This document shows, piece by piece, positions 18,549-26,983 of a stretch of 64,000 nucleotides of DNA; positions within the stretch are counted from its first letter, which is position 1, and every line of letters starts with the position of its first letter. The position numbers and the translations under genes are program-made. The notes beneath the pieces are model-generated. The model saw only the letters and a list, made by a program, of their open reading frames with translations. It had not been told where the DNA came from and did no database searches. Source of the stretch: Fen-1298 sp050015675 (GTDB taxonomy: Bacteria > Bacteroidota > Ignavibacteria > UBA10030); the NCBI GenBank assembly GCA_050015675.1, contig JBEKAY010000005.1, forward strand, positions 1 through 64,000. The letters run 5' to 3'.

Positions 18549-19610
18549 TTAATCAGATGCCTTGGGAACGATACTCAGCATTCTCTCCACAGCGCGATAT
18601 GCGCGTACACGAATTTCTTCCGGCACTTCGACAACATACTGAGTTTTCCGGAGTGCTTCCAAAGTATCTTCCAATGTAATTTCATTCATATGCGGACATC
18701 GAACACTGCACAGGCGCAGCATGTTCTTCTCCGGATTTGCCGCCATAATATTATCGCCCATTGAACATTCCGTTAGTAAAAGATAGCGCGGAGCGTTCGT
18801 GCGCTGTACATGACGAATCATTTGCGTGGTGCTGCCGGAATAATCTGATGCCGCTACAACTTCCGGATTGCATTCGGGATGCGACAGAATAACTACATCA
18901 GGAAATTGTTTGCGCACATTCTGAATATCTTCTACTGTGAACTTTTCATGCACTTCGCACCGTGCTTTCCAGCCGATGATTGGTTTCTCGAGGAGCGTGT
19001 CGCTTGTAGGATCGCCGCCGGTAAGAGTCGGGAATATAATATGACGTCCCGTTTCTTGAGCGACATTACGCGCCAGATATTCGTCCGGCAGGAAAATAAC
19101 CGTCTCACTCTTCAGCGATTGAACGACCGCGACGGCATTGCTTGAGGTACAGCAAATATCCGACTCCGCTTTGACTTCTGCCGTCGTGTTCACGTATGTG
19201 ACAACCGGAACGCCAGGAAATTTAGATTTCAATTGGCGGACATCTTCCGCCGTAATTCCATCTGCAAGTGAACAACCGGCTTTCTTTGCCGGAATGAGAA
19301 CCGTTTTTTTAGGCGATAATATCTTTGCCGTCTCTGCCATAAAACGAACACCGCAAAAAACGATAATATCTTTTTCTGTTTTACTGGCGATACGGCTGAG
19401 TTCAAGCGAGTCCCCGACATAATCTGGAATGGAATGAAACAGCGCCGGTTCCATGTAGTTGTGCCCGAGAATAACGGCATTGCGTTCTTTCTTCAATTTA
19501 TTGATTTCGAATGCAATTTCTGATTTCAATCGCAGTTCTACATCCGGCACTACATCATGCAGCTTTGCCTTCAGATCTTGATAAATTGATTCGACTGATA
19601 TTGTATTCAT
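18549..19610 (-). CDS. nadA: Quinolinate synthase
   Basis: NadA condenses iminoaspartate with dihydroxyacetone phosphate to quinolinate and holds an oxygen-sensitive [4Fe-4S] cluster. The 353-residue protein has the expected ligands C113 (AGCSLADG), C218 (RCEVH) and C305 (RCPHMNEIT), plus the HNYMEP segment near residue 50. It overlaps the nadC stop by four bases (translational coupling) and is followed by nadB. Confidence 0.95.
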   Translation of the reverse strand: MNTISVESIYQDLKAKLHDVVPDVELRLKSEIAFEINKLKKERNAVILGHNYMEPALFHSIPDYVGDSLELSRIASKTEKDIIVFCGVRFMAETAKILSPKKTVLIPAKKAGCSLADGITAEDVRQLKSKFPGVPVVTYVNTTAEVKAESDICCTSSNAVAVVQSLKSETVIFLPDEYLARNVAQETGRHIIFPTLTGGDPTSDTLLEKPIIGWKARCEVHEKFTVEDIQNVRKQFPDVVILSHPECNPEVVAASDYSGSTTQMIRHVQRTNAPRYLLLTECSMGDNIMAANPEKNMLRLCSVRCPHMNEITLEDTLEALRKTQYVVEVPEEIRVRAYRAVERMLSIVPKASD

Positions 19611-20458
19611 TTTTTTACCGATTCAATTAAAAAACTAATATCTAAAGCTCGCACAGAGTGTGTTAGTTTGCCGACGGAAATGATATCTACGCCCGTTGCG
19701 GCAACTGCAGCAACATTTTCCAGTGAGATGTTTCCAGATGCTTCCAGCTTGGTTCGACCTTTTGTCAACCAAACTGCATCGTGCAATCGATCCAGTGTCA
19801 TATTATCTAACAGAATTCTATCCACATTAAGTTTCAGAGCTTCGTGTAGTTCATCCAGAGTGTGTACTTCGATTTCGATGGAGCGTTTCTTTTTGTCCGT
19901 TGCACGGACACGAGCAACCGCTTGTGTAATTCCACCCGCCGCTGTAATATGGTTCTCTTTTATAAGCGCCATGTCGTAGAGACCGAACCGATGATTTTGT
20001 CCGCCGCCGATTCGCACCCCCCACTTATCCAGCAATCGTAAGCCAGGCGCTGTTTTGCGTGTATCAACAATAATTGCTTTTGTATTCCTAACGGCATCCA
20101 CATACAAGCGGGTTGTTGTAGCAATGCCGGACATTCGCTGAAAGAAATTAAGTGCGGTTCGTTCCGTAATCAGCATTGCGCGTCCGTTGCCGTGTACGGT
20201 TGCAAGAACAGTGCCTCTTGCAACATATTCACCATCCGAGACATGTGCAGTAAATTTTATTCGTGGATCAAGATATTTTAATGTCTCGCGCACAACTTCG
20301 AGCCCGGCAATGATTCCGGATTCTTTTGCGGTGAAAGTTCCTTTGAGTAACGATCGTATCGGCACGGTACTGAGTGTGGTTATATCGCCATCGCCCAAAT
20401 CCTCTTCAAGCGCACGGCTAATAATAACACGCAAACTTTTTAATTCGTGTTTATTCAT
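19607..20458 (-). CDS. nadC: Nicotinate-nucleotide pyrophosphorylase (quinolinate PRTase)
   Basis: NadC converts quinolinate and PRPP to nicotinate mononucleotide. The 283-residue protein starting MNKHELKSLRV has EEDLGDGDIT, the substrate-binding TRKTAPGLRLLDKWGVRIGG block, and EASGNISLENV near the C-terminus. ATG 20458 is preferred to an upstream ATG at 20521, since the extra 21 residues lie within a palindromic repeat. It is the first gene of the NAD operon and overlaps nadA by four bases. Confidence 0.95.
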   Translation of the reverse strand: MNKHELKSLRVIISRALEEDLGDGDITTLSTVPIRSLLKGTFTAKESGIIAGLEVVRETLKYLDPRIKFTAHVSDGEYVARGTVLATVHGNGRAMLITERTALNFFQRMSGIATTTRLYVDAVRNTKAIIVDTRKTAPGLRLLDKWGVRIGGGQNHRFGLYDMALIKENHITAAGGITQAVARVRATDKKKRSIEIEVHTLDELHEALKLNVDRILLDNMTLDRLHDAVWLTKGRTKLEASGNISLENVAAVAATGVDIISVGKLTHSVRALDISFLIESVKK

Positions 20459-20492
20459 ATCATAATATACAAAAGGATTGGGAGAAGTGAGA

Positions 20493-20540
20493 GCCTTCCG
20501 AAGGGTACGCGGATGAATCACAAAATCTTCGGATGATTAC
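20493..20540. repeat. Palindromic repeat copy 2 (degenerate)
   Basis: GCCTTCCGAAGGGTA, then a gap containing GATGAATCACA, then CTTCGGATGATTAC. This repeats the order of 11156-11205, with about 15 of 18 and 11 of 13 matches in the two arms. It lies just upstream of nadC, so it could affect the 5' region of that operon or terminate an upstream transcript. No strand can be assigned. Confidence 0.45.
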
Positions 20541-20607
20541 GTCAATCTGCATTTCCTGACAGCAAAAAGTCCTGCAAACTGACTCATTTACCGCTACAGC
20601 CGATCAA

Positions 20608-21285
20608 TTATTGTTTGAGTGCCTTAAGTAATTCCGTAGCAACGAGACGGTTCCCTTTATCGCTGAGGTGTGCTTTATCGACTGTCAAGATTCCCTTTTC
20701 AACATTACGAGGATTATGCAACTTGAGGTAACTCACAAAAGCGTTTCGCAAATCACAGAGTTCAATTTTAGTTTTTTGTGCAACGCGGCGGCTGATTCCT
20801 GAGTATTCATCTAACTGCTTATCCAACTGATTTTTTCCATTCTTTTTCTCACCAATGACAGTCAGTGTGCAGAGAATAACACGCGCACCCGTTTTCTGTA
20901 TCTTACCGATGATTTCTACTAATCCTGCTTCATACCTATCTTTCGGTGTGCCGACACGGCCAGGTATTATAGAATGCCAGACATCGTTGATGCCGATGTA
21001 GATAACGACGATGGTTGGGTCCTTGGCAATGACATCGGAATCGATTCTTGCCTGAAGGTCGGGCACTTTGTTTCCGGCGATGCCTGCACCGATAATTTCG
21101 ATGGAAGGTAACTTCTTTGAGAGTGAATCCTTGATGAGCGTAATGTACCCATTCGGTCTTACCCCAAGCTGTGTAATTGAATCTCCAAAAAATACAATAC
21201 GGTCATTATTCCGAAGCGCAAAATATCTGGTGGAGCATGAAACAAGAGAAAGCAATGTGAATATGAAAATAGTACGCCAAATCAT
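20608..21285 (-). CDS. SGNH/GDSL hydrolase lipoprotein
   Basis: A 225-residue SGNH-fold esterase or acylhydrolase. A short signal sequence ends in LLSLVSC with C17 as probable lipid-attached cysteine. Block I GDSIT (S36), the oxyanion-hole asparagine in IGIND (98-101) and the D203-x-x-H206 pair (DKAHLSDKG) are all present, so it should be active. Its start overlaps the methyltransferase stop by four bases, showing co-transcription. Substrate is unknown, perhaps an acylated surface glycan. Confidence 0.85.
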   Translation of the reverse strand: MIWRTIFIFTLLSLVSCSTRYFALRNNDRIVFFGDSITQLGVRPNGYITLIKDSLSKKLPSIEIIGAGIAGNKVPDLQARIDSDVIAKDPTIVVIYIGINDVWHSIIPGRVGTPKDRYEAGLVEIIGKIQKTGARVILCTLTVIGEKKNGKNQLDKQLDEYSGISRRVAQKTKIELCDLRNAFVSYLKLHNPRNVEKGILTVDKAHLSDKGNRLVATELLKALKQ

Positions 21286-22535
21286 TTTGTCTCCTTCCTA
21301 AAAATCACAATCCTGTTGGAGTTAGTCCCTTTTTCATTATTATCAACACCCCAGATGTTAGAAGTCTTGGTGAAATACTGTTCGTTGATAATGATACCGA
21401 CGCAAGTGAACCCTGCTTTAACGCCAAGCGGTACAACGTGTTCATCTAATCGTACTTTATTGTTTCGTATTTCACCAACCTCAAACGCCACAAATCCGCG
21501 CGGCTTGGTGATGCGATACAATTCACGAAATACTCCAAACATGATAGCCGACCATTCTTCTAACGACCGCGGCATTGTAATTGTCTTTGCGGCATCTGAT
21601 GCATCAAGACTGTTGAACCAGCATCTTAGCCAGTTGTCTTGCACATAGTCAACAATGTCAAGAAATGGAGGCGAAGTAACAGTAAGCTGTACAGAATTGG
21701 CAACAAGAGATTTTGTCTCTCGTGCATCGGATGTCAGAAAGTGCGCAGTTTCACCGGCGTGTTGCAGGTTTCCCCGATCGGCTGACGTCACACCGCTCAG
21801 AAGTGTTTTTGATTTTTTAAAAATGATGACGCGTGTGTCGCGGTGTTCCGGTTCCTGCTGCATCTTTACATTGATCTTCCGCTGGCTTGCCGCGCTTACT
21901 GCTTGATTCGGCGGCAAAGTATAGACAGAAAAAAATCCTTTCGAATGTCCGGTCAACCGATTGGTAGCGACCATGCGAATCCATCGGTCGATGTCATCTT
22001 CTGTACCGCTCTCGCGACGATTATCTAAATAGTCTTTCAGCGAAACAATTTCCGCTTCTGTCTTTGGATGATAGAACATCGAAAGGTCGATATCAGCTTC
22101 TACTTTTTCTTTGATAGGAATGCTGTCTAAGCGTTTCATCAATTCTTCAAGCGAAGGTGGAAAGAAGCGCGGCTTGCACAGAAGTGTGCTGAGCGGATTT
22201 GCATCGTTCGCAATAACTTTTCTGCAGAGCAATCCTGCTTCTAACGCTGTGGTTCCGCGTCCGCTGAACGGATCGTACACCGTATCGCCTTCATTTGTTA
22301 AGTATTCGATGAAGAATCGCGGAAGCTGCGGCTTGAAGCAAGCACGATACGAAACCTCGTGTAGAGACAATGCTTGCCGCTGCTGGGATGTCCAGAATTC
22401 ACCATTGAAGCGCGGAATGGATTGCCCCGCAACATCGATGTCTTCTACCGTCGTGAGTCGATAACGGACTTCATCCAATAACCTATCAAGGTATGGACGT
22501 TCTCCTTTTGGTATTTTTGATTTAACGGGCGACAT
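21282..22535 (-). CDS. Orphan DNA N4/N6 methyltransferase
   Basis: A 417-residue adenine- or cytosine-specific DNA methyltransferase. The SAM motif DPFSGRGTT (88-96) comes before the catalytic TSPPF (287-291), with a long insert between them that may hold the target-recognition region. SPPF/Y suggests N4-cytosine methylation but does not exclude N6-adenine. No restriction endonuclease is adjacent. The start codon directly follows the stop codon of a duplicated DUF885 gene end, and the stop overlaps the SGNH gene. Confidence 0.82.
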   Translation of the reverse strand: MSPVKSKIPKGERPYLDRLLDEVRYRLTTVEDIDVAGQSIPRFNGEFWTSQQRQALSLHEVSYRACFKPQLPRFFIEYLTNEGDTVYDPFSGRGTTALEAGLLCRKVIANDANPLSTLLCKPRFFPPSLEELMKRLDSIPIKEKVEADIDLSMFYHPKTEAEIVSLKDYLDNRRESGTEDDIDRWIRMVATNRLTGHSKGFFSVYTLPPNQAVSAASQRKINVKMQQEPEHRDTRVIIFKKSKTLLSGVTSADRGNLQHAGETAHFLTSDARETKSLVANSVQLTVTSPPFLDIVDYVQDNWLRCWFNSLDASDAAKTITMPRSLEEWSAIMFGVFRELYRITKPRGFVAFEVGEIRNNKVRLDEHVVPLGVKAGFTCVGIIINEQYFTKTSNIWGVDNNEKGTNSNRIVIFRKETK

Positions 22536-22622
22536 TTATATCAATCCCGAAAGTAAACGAGGTGATGCAAGGAACTGTGTAAATTCTTCCCATCGCTTTG
22601 CAGGATTATTTTCTGTGCCACC
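22536..22622 (-). pseudogene. Duplicated 3' end of the DUF885 gene
   Basis: Bases 22540-22622 match 23771-23853, the last part of the DUF885 gene, in the same orientation with 74 of 83 identities (about 89%). The translation ends GGTENNPAKRWEEF...ASPRLLSGLI and a TAA stop, against ...SPRLPSGLI and TAG in the intact gene. The TAA sits immediately before the methyltransferase ATG. I read this as the original end of the DUF885 gene, cut off when the vapBC segment entered. Confidence 0.8.
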
Positions 22623-22694
22623 AGCAAAAAATAAAATAATTGTTACAATCTCAAGACTATTTAATTCAATCTGTGGTTTTCTTCTCATATGCGA

Positions 22695-23093
22695 TCAAAT
22701 CCAGAGTATCTTTATTTGAGGTTCAAGTTGTTTGAATTCTTTATCTCCGGTAACAAGTTCTGCTTTATTAAGAATTGCTGTCGCACCGGCAAATGCGTCG
22801 GCATACGAAACTTTCTTCAATGCTTTTAAATGAGCCGCTTGTAAAGTTAATTCTTTATTTGCTTCGATTGATTCTATTGGATAACGTGAAAAAGTACGGG
22901 AATAAAGTTCGGCACGTTCTTCGCCACCCTCCCGAAGAGCTATGTAATACATTTCGCCCCAATTGACCCAGCAAAGAAAAATTGTCGCTTGTCCGGCGAT
23001 GGCTTTCTTAAAAATGTCAGCAACAGTTTTGCTGCCTTCTTCACCTTCCGCGTAAGCCAGAAGGGCATAGCTGTCAAGTACGTATCGTTTCAT
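22695..23093 (-). CDS. vapC: PIN-domain toxin (VapC family)
   Basis: A 132-residue PIN ribonuclease, the toxin of type II toxin-antitoxin systems. The acidic metal-binding residues are D7 (LDSYALL), E47 (NWGEMYY), D99 (SYADAFAGATA) and D117 (VTGDKEF), so the active site is intact. It overlaps the antitoxin gene by four bases, the usual coupling. The pair lies between two copies of the DUF885 gene end, suggesting horizontal arrival. Confidence 0.88.
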   Translation of the reverse strand: MKRYVLDSYALLAYAEGEEGSKTVADIFKKAIAGQATIFLCWVNWGEMYYIALREGGEERAELYSRTFSRYPIESIEANKELTLQAAHLKALKKVSYADAFAGATAILNKAELVTGDKEFKQLEPQIKILWI

Positions 23094-23320
23094 AATTCGC
23101 GTTCCTTGTTTTTTTCTTCCATGAGTGCTCGTTTAAGTTTGCCCTTCGTCCCGAGAAAACCGATATTTGAATCAATTAATTCCGGAGTTAATGGTACCAT
23201 AAGAATTTCACCACCTTTATCGAGGAAATGAACGCGCGTTCCATTTTTTATCTTATACTTATTCCTTAGTTTAGACGGAATGACAACCTGTCCCTTTGTT
23301 GTAACCACCGATGACTCCAT
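23090..23320 (-). CDS. vapB: AbrB/SpoVT-type antitoxin (VapB)
   Basis: A 76-residue swapped-hairpin DNA-binding antitoxin. VVTTKGQVVIPSKLRNKYKIKNGTRV at the N-terminus is the AbrB fold; the charged C-terminus (about 55-76, KLKRALMEEKNKEREL) should wrap the VapC toxin. It is the first gene of the pair, preceded by AAGGAG. An imperfect palindrome about 35-60 bases upstream may be its own operator. Confidence 0.87.
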   Translation of the reverse strand: MESSVVTTKGQVVIPSKLRNKYKIKNGTRVHFLDKGGEILMVPLTPELIDSNIGFLGTKGKLKRALMEEKNKEREL

Positions 23321-23766
23321 ACCTTCTCCTTAACGTTGGATATATAAATATTATCTACCCTATTTAAATATAGGATAACAATATTTCATATGTAAGTCAA
23401 ATGATAAATGTAATACTATAATACATAGTTCTTACTTAAATGAAATGCGAAATGGATGAATTATTTATTGATGTTACGCACTAATAATTTTTAAAGGATT
23501 TATAGTTCTTTATATGATTGTCCACCTCCCCATCCTGCCACGATATTGTATCGTGCCGGGATTTCCCCTCCTCAAACGAGGAGGAGCGTACTAAAATAAT
23601 CCCACGAAGAGGGATTCCAATAAATACGCAGATATTTCTTTAAGGCATGGTGTACTCTGTTCTATTATTCCATGTTTATCAGCATAAAAGATTGTTTTAC
23701 GTAACAACAGTTATTTAGTCTTTTCGGAAACGGATAAGAATCGCAAAAATTGTAGATAGCCGACGC
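23321..23766. other. Gene-free segment upstream of vapBC with hairpins
   Basis: This 446-base stretch holds no supported gene. Its first 100 bases are AT-rich promoter-like sequence. At 23539-23603 there is a nested secondary structure: CACGATA/TATCGTG (loop TTG), then CCTCCTC/GAGGAGG (loop AAAC, 23567-23584), enclosed by GGGATT (23558-23563) and AATCCC (23598-23603). It resembles REP-like or element-end hairpins. The right border meets the DUF885 stop at 23767. Confidence 0.5.
23356..23378. promoter_or_regulatory. Putative vapBC operator
   Basis: An imperfect inverted repeat (TACCCTAT, then six bases, then ATAGGATA; six of eight positions pair) lies 36-58 bases upstream of vapB in a very AT-rich region. 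VapB-type antitoxins usually bind such palindromes to autorepress. Assignment rests on position and symmetry only. Confidence 0.35.
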
Positions 23767-25011
23767 CTAAATCAATCCCGAAGGTAAACGAGGTGAAGCA
23801 ATGAGGTGTTTAAATTCTTCCCATCGCTTTGCAGGATTTTTTTCTGTACCGCCGCGTCGTTCGATATACTGCCGCACTAAATCCAAACCGAAATTATAGT
23901 TGATGACATAACTGCGATACTGATCAAAAAAACGTGTGCGCTGCTGTGCACGTTCCGGCGACATAAGCGCATATTGAACGAGCCAATGAGCGGCATCATC
24001 GCGCGAGATTTCTCCGTTTAGATATCGGCGCGCAGCTTCGTTGCCGGCATAACTGAGCTTTGCAACGAGCTCCTGTACTATGGAATAATTCTCTGCCTGA
24101 TCTCTATCTAGGCCGGCGAGCGGGAAGAGCATGGAACGTTCAAATTCCATTCGTTCTTTTCCAGGGAACGCAACTTCAATACCAAAATTGGCGGTTCCTT
24201 CGGCAATCAACGACTGAGAGCTGAAGAGAGGATATACAGTGAATTCTATCCAGCCGAACTTTCGAGCGAATGCTGTCTCTAACAAACAATTATACACATG
24301 GTGCCCTGGATATCCTTCGTGTGCGGCAAGGTCTATTGCACGCTCCATAAAAATCGGCAAGTCTGTGTTAATCTGAATCAGACTTTCGTTATTCCCTTTA
24401 TACCAATTGTAGCCGCTCCAAGCCTTGTTGTGCACATATTCCAGCCGGAAAGTTTCGTTCTCTGGCAAGATAATATATTTCTTTGTGCGCTGACGGCATT
24501 CAAAAATTGCGGCGCTAAATACTTTATCTAACTTATCCGGAATAATAGTGAATTGTTTGCGATAATTTTCGACGCGTTCGGGAATTGGCCCCTTGCCCGG
24601 TACAATCGTTTCCAATTCTGTAACAAGTTTTTTGAAGTGGTTTTCTGCAAACACCGGCGGTTCGACATCGTAGTACGCTTTTGCTTCTTCATCGAACGAG
24701 AGTTTCTTTCCGCCTAATACTTCAACGCGAGCAATGAGCGACGAAATTTGCTTCTTCAGATACTGATGCCGCTGTTGAATAATGTCTTCTGCACGTTTGC
24801 TCTGGAGTTCATCTAGTTTTGTTTTTAACGGAATCGCCGCTTGCAGAATCGAATCCAATGTTTGCTTATTAGCTTTTGCTTCCTCTTGCCACTCCGGCGG
24901 ACCATAGTAAGCATCTACATAGTCCGCATCATGCTGCCCAACAGCGAGAACGAGCTTAACATATGGTTCGGCAATATCATTGAGAGCGGTTGCCAGTTCG
25001 AAGGAAGTCAT
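23767..25011 (-). CDS. DUF885 family putative zinc peptidase
   Basis: A 414-residue protein of the DUF885 family. The signature HEGYPGHH (231-238), within LAAHEGYPGHHVYN, is the HExxPGH motif thought to bind zinc in this gluzincin-like group. The usual length is longer (about 550-600), so this is a short version without a visible signal peptide. It overlaps the preceding gene by four bases. Its last 83 bases are repeated at 22540-22622, on the other side of vapBC, which suggests it once led directly into the methyltransferase gene. Confidence 0.75.
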   Translation of the reverse strand: MTSFELATALNDIAEPYVKLVLAVGQHDADYVDAYYGPPEWQEEAKANKQTLDSILQAAIPLKTKLDELQSKRAEDIIQQRHQYLKKQISSLIARVEVLGGKKLSFDEEAKAYYDVEPPVFAENHFKKLVTELETIVPGKGPIPERVENYRKQFTIIPDKLDKVFSAAIFECRQRTKKYIILPENETFRLEYVHNKAWSGYNWYKGNNESLIQINTDLPIFMERAIDLAAHEGYPGHHVYNCLLETAFARKFGWIEFTVYPLFSSQSLIAEGTANFGIEVAFPGKERMEFERSMLFPLAGLDRDQAENYSIVQELVAKLSYAGNEAARRYLNGEISRDDAAHWLVQYALMSPERAQQRTRFFDQYRSYVINYNFGLDLVRQYIERRGGTEKNPAKRWEEFKHLIASPRLPSGLI

Positions 25012-25634
25012 TTATTTATCTTCTCTAAATGTATTACCGGAGTTGATTTCGTCCTATGCGCCCTGCCTTCGAGATATTTGGAGAAATTATTCGGCTTATC
25101 GAGAGGAGCAATCTCGAATGTAATGAGTAAAGAATCCTCTGCAAGCGAGGTGTACGTTAATTGAAATCGCGGTCTTGCAGGTAAAGAATCATTGATAAAC
25201 GTTATTGATTTTCCATTCTCAGAGATGTTGATATTGTATTGGATGGCATGATCTTCGTTGTCAAAGTATATTGCGCGTACCGGTTGCCCGATTGCTTGAT
25301 AGATTACCATCAAATCATTGTGGGAAAATGCAGCATGCGTTTTTGTTTCGGGATAGTCGGATTGGTTACGACGTATGAGGATGCGATCTTGAAGATCAAG
25401 TGAGAATGTGAAGATGCCGTTCCCTTGACCTGGATTGCCGCTGCCTTCGCCGGTCCATTCCCCCATAAGAAATTGAAAAGCGGACCAATCAGGTTTTGGA
25501 AGGGATTGTTGTGCTGTTGCTTGTATGAAAATTAAACCTATCACAATGAACAAAATCTGGATGCGGGTCTTATAGGAAAATATTTGCAGTCTCATGGAAG
25601 TAATCGGGGGTTCCCTTTTGCTAAGTCGTTTCAT
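25008..25634 (-). CDS. Exported lipocalin-like protein of unknown function
   Basis: About 208 residues. A hydrophobic stretch (IQILFIVIGLIFIQATAQQ) ends like a signal peptide, after a long charged N-region. The mature part starts FQFLMGEWTGEGSGNPGQG, a pattern seen in small lipocalin/THAP4-type and DUF1579-like barrels that open with a 'LxGxWxGxG' turn. Start ATG 25634 has GGAAGAAA upstream; ATG 25595 would give a more standard signal peptide. It is coupled to the DUF885 gene by a four-base overlap. Ligand unknown. Confidence 0.55.
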   Translation of the reverse strand: MKRLSKREPPITSMRLQIFSYKTRIQILFIVIGLIFIQATAQQSLPKPDWSAFQFLMGEWTGEGSGNPGQGNGIFTFSLDLQDRILIRRNQSDYPETKTHAAFSHNDLMVIYQAIGQPVRAIYFDNEDHAIQYNINISENGKSITFINDSLPARPRFQLTYTSLAEDSLLITFEIAPLDKPNNFSKYLEGRAHRTKSTPVIHLEKINK

Positions 25635-25781
25635 TGCTTTCTTCCAATACAACTAGAGTTCTTGTTGTTAAGTTTCTTATACTTTTTGCAATATACTGCA
25701 AGATCCCGTCTGCAAGCACCGTTAGTGTCCGGCTGTGCGAACTCTGCATGTGGACAAGAGAAATCACAGAAGAGAGGAATA

Positions 25782-26660
25782 CTATCCTTCGTGCGCTTTG
25801 CTTCTAATGTCATTATGCTTGCTTTCATTCGGTTTGTTACCGGGTTCATCATGTTTTTTAACGAACTTTGCAGGAATCCTTGAACCAATCTCCATCATCG
25901 GTTTCATATCTTTCAACCAAACGTCGCCTTTATAATAGACGCGTTCGAGGAATAAACCGGATGGCGGAGCCGTAAGCTTTGCCGGCTCATCGGATTTTGT
26001 ATGGAGAAATTTCTTAACATCGTTCAGCGGCATTTTGCCGCGTCCAACTTCCGCCAGTACGCCGATGATTTGCCGTACCATTTTCCAGATAAAATGCGAC
26101 CCAACGATACGAACGAGAATCAAATCTCCAGCTTGCTGAACGTCAATCGAATTGATATGTACCTTTGTGGATTTTTCTTCAGGATCATCGGCGGTGAAGG
26201 ATTGAAAATCTTTGAGCCCGATAAACATCTCTGCCGTTTGACGCATTTTCACGATGTCGAGTGGGTCTTTAATCCACCAGACAAATCGTTTACCGAATGC
26301 TGTCCGCCGCCGCGAAATTTGATACAGGTAACTGCGTGCCATTGCATCGTGCCGCGCATGAAATTCATCGGCAACTTTTTCAACCTCGATAATGTTGATG
26401 TCAGCGGGGAGTTCGTCGTTTAATTTCATCTGGATGATTTCCGGTGCGAGTACCGTTTTGATGTCGAGATGCGCTACCTGCTGTAATGCGTGAACGCCTG
26501 CATCTGTGCGGCCTGAGCCATAGAACTCGAATCCATGTGTGCCGAAGACTTTACCGATTGCAGCATTGATTTCCCCCTGCACCGTGCGTGCGTTTTTCTG
26601 CACCTGCCAGCCGCTGAAACGAGTGCCTTCATATTCGATTGTAAGTTTAAATCGTGCCAT
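25782..26660 (-). CDS. truA: tRNA pseudouridine synthase A
   Basis: TruA converts uridines 38-40 in the anticodon stem-loop to pseudouridine. The protein starting MARFKLTIEYEG has the catalytic aspartate D53 in GSGRTDAGVHA and the usual VRIVGSHFIWKMVRQIIGVL segment. ATG 26660 is chosen over ATG 26696, since family members begin at this point. An unusual charged tail of about 40 residues (rich in Lys, His, Glu, Asp) extends past the normal end of the family. Confidence 0.93.
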   Translation of the reverse strand: MARFKLTIEYEGTRFSGWQVQKNARTVQGEINAAIGKVFGTHGFEFYGSGRTDAGVHALQQVAHLDIKTVLAPEIIQMKLNDELPADINIIEVEKVADEFHARHDAMARSYLYQISRRRTAFGKRFVWWIKDPLDIVKMRQTAEMFIGLKDFQSFTADDPEEKSTKVHINSIDVQQAGDLILVRIVGSHFIWKMVRQIIGVLAEVGRGKMPLNDVKKFLHTKSDEPAKLTAPPSGLFLERVYYKGDVWLKDMKPMMEIGSRIPAKFVKKHDEPGNKPNESKHNDIRSKAHEG

Positions 26661-26764
26661 AGTTCTTCTTAAGAACCCTGCAATAGGAATCCACATTCAT
26701 TCTAAGAGAAGCTTTCCAAAGTCCCTTTTGTTGTAAGATACGCTTTCTTCGGCAGGAAGACAAA

Positions 26765-26801
26765 AAACAAAAAGCGACACCCCGTGGTTAGATGTCGCTT
26801 T
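26765..26801 (-). terminator. Intrinsic terminator downstream of dinB
   Basis: A perfect nine-base stem (AAAGCGACA 26771-26779, TGTCGCTTT 26793-26801). Read on the minus strand it is followed by a T-rich run (TTTTTGTTTTTTG). It lies in the gap between the dinB stop and the truA start, so it should end transcripts of the acyl-CoA ligase/Kir/dinB unit. Confidence 0.75.
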
Positions 26802-26920
26802 AACTGATCACACAAGTTATGGGTACTTGTGCGATAAAGTGAATGTACCAAGACTTCTTTTGTCAATGTAACCACTACTAATTCCAACGACTAAAAGATA
26901 ATTGATATGAGATAAAAAAA

Positions 26921-26936
26921 TGTGACAAATGTCACT
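26921..26936. promoter_or_regulatory. CRP/FNR-like palindrome
   Basis: TGTGACAAATGTCACT resembles the TGTGA-N6-TCACA consensus of CRP/FNR-family regulators, with the inner GTGACA/TGTCAC perfectly symmetrical. It lies in the 323-base gap 26661-26983, just beyond the dinB stop and on the far side of a terminator from truA. Its target is unclear and it may be chance. I see no gene in this gap. Confidence 0.2.
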
Positions 26937-26983
26937 GTCTTCTGGCTATAAAGGATCAAGAGTGAACGAAACGGTTGTAGTTC

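Noticed and set aside
26661..26983. Small RNA gene between dinB and truA
   Set aside because: A terminator hairpin is present, but no promoter or known RNA family could be recognised; the hairpin is well explained as the dinB terminator.
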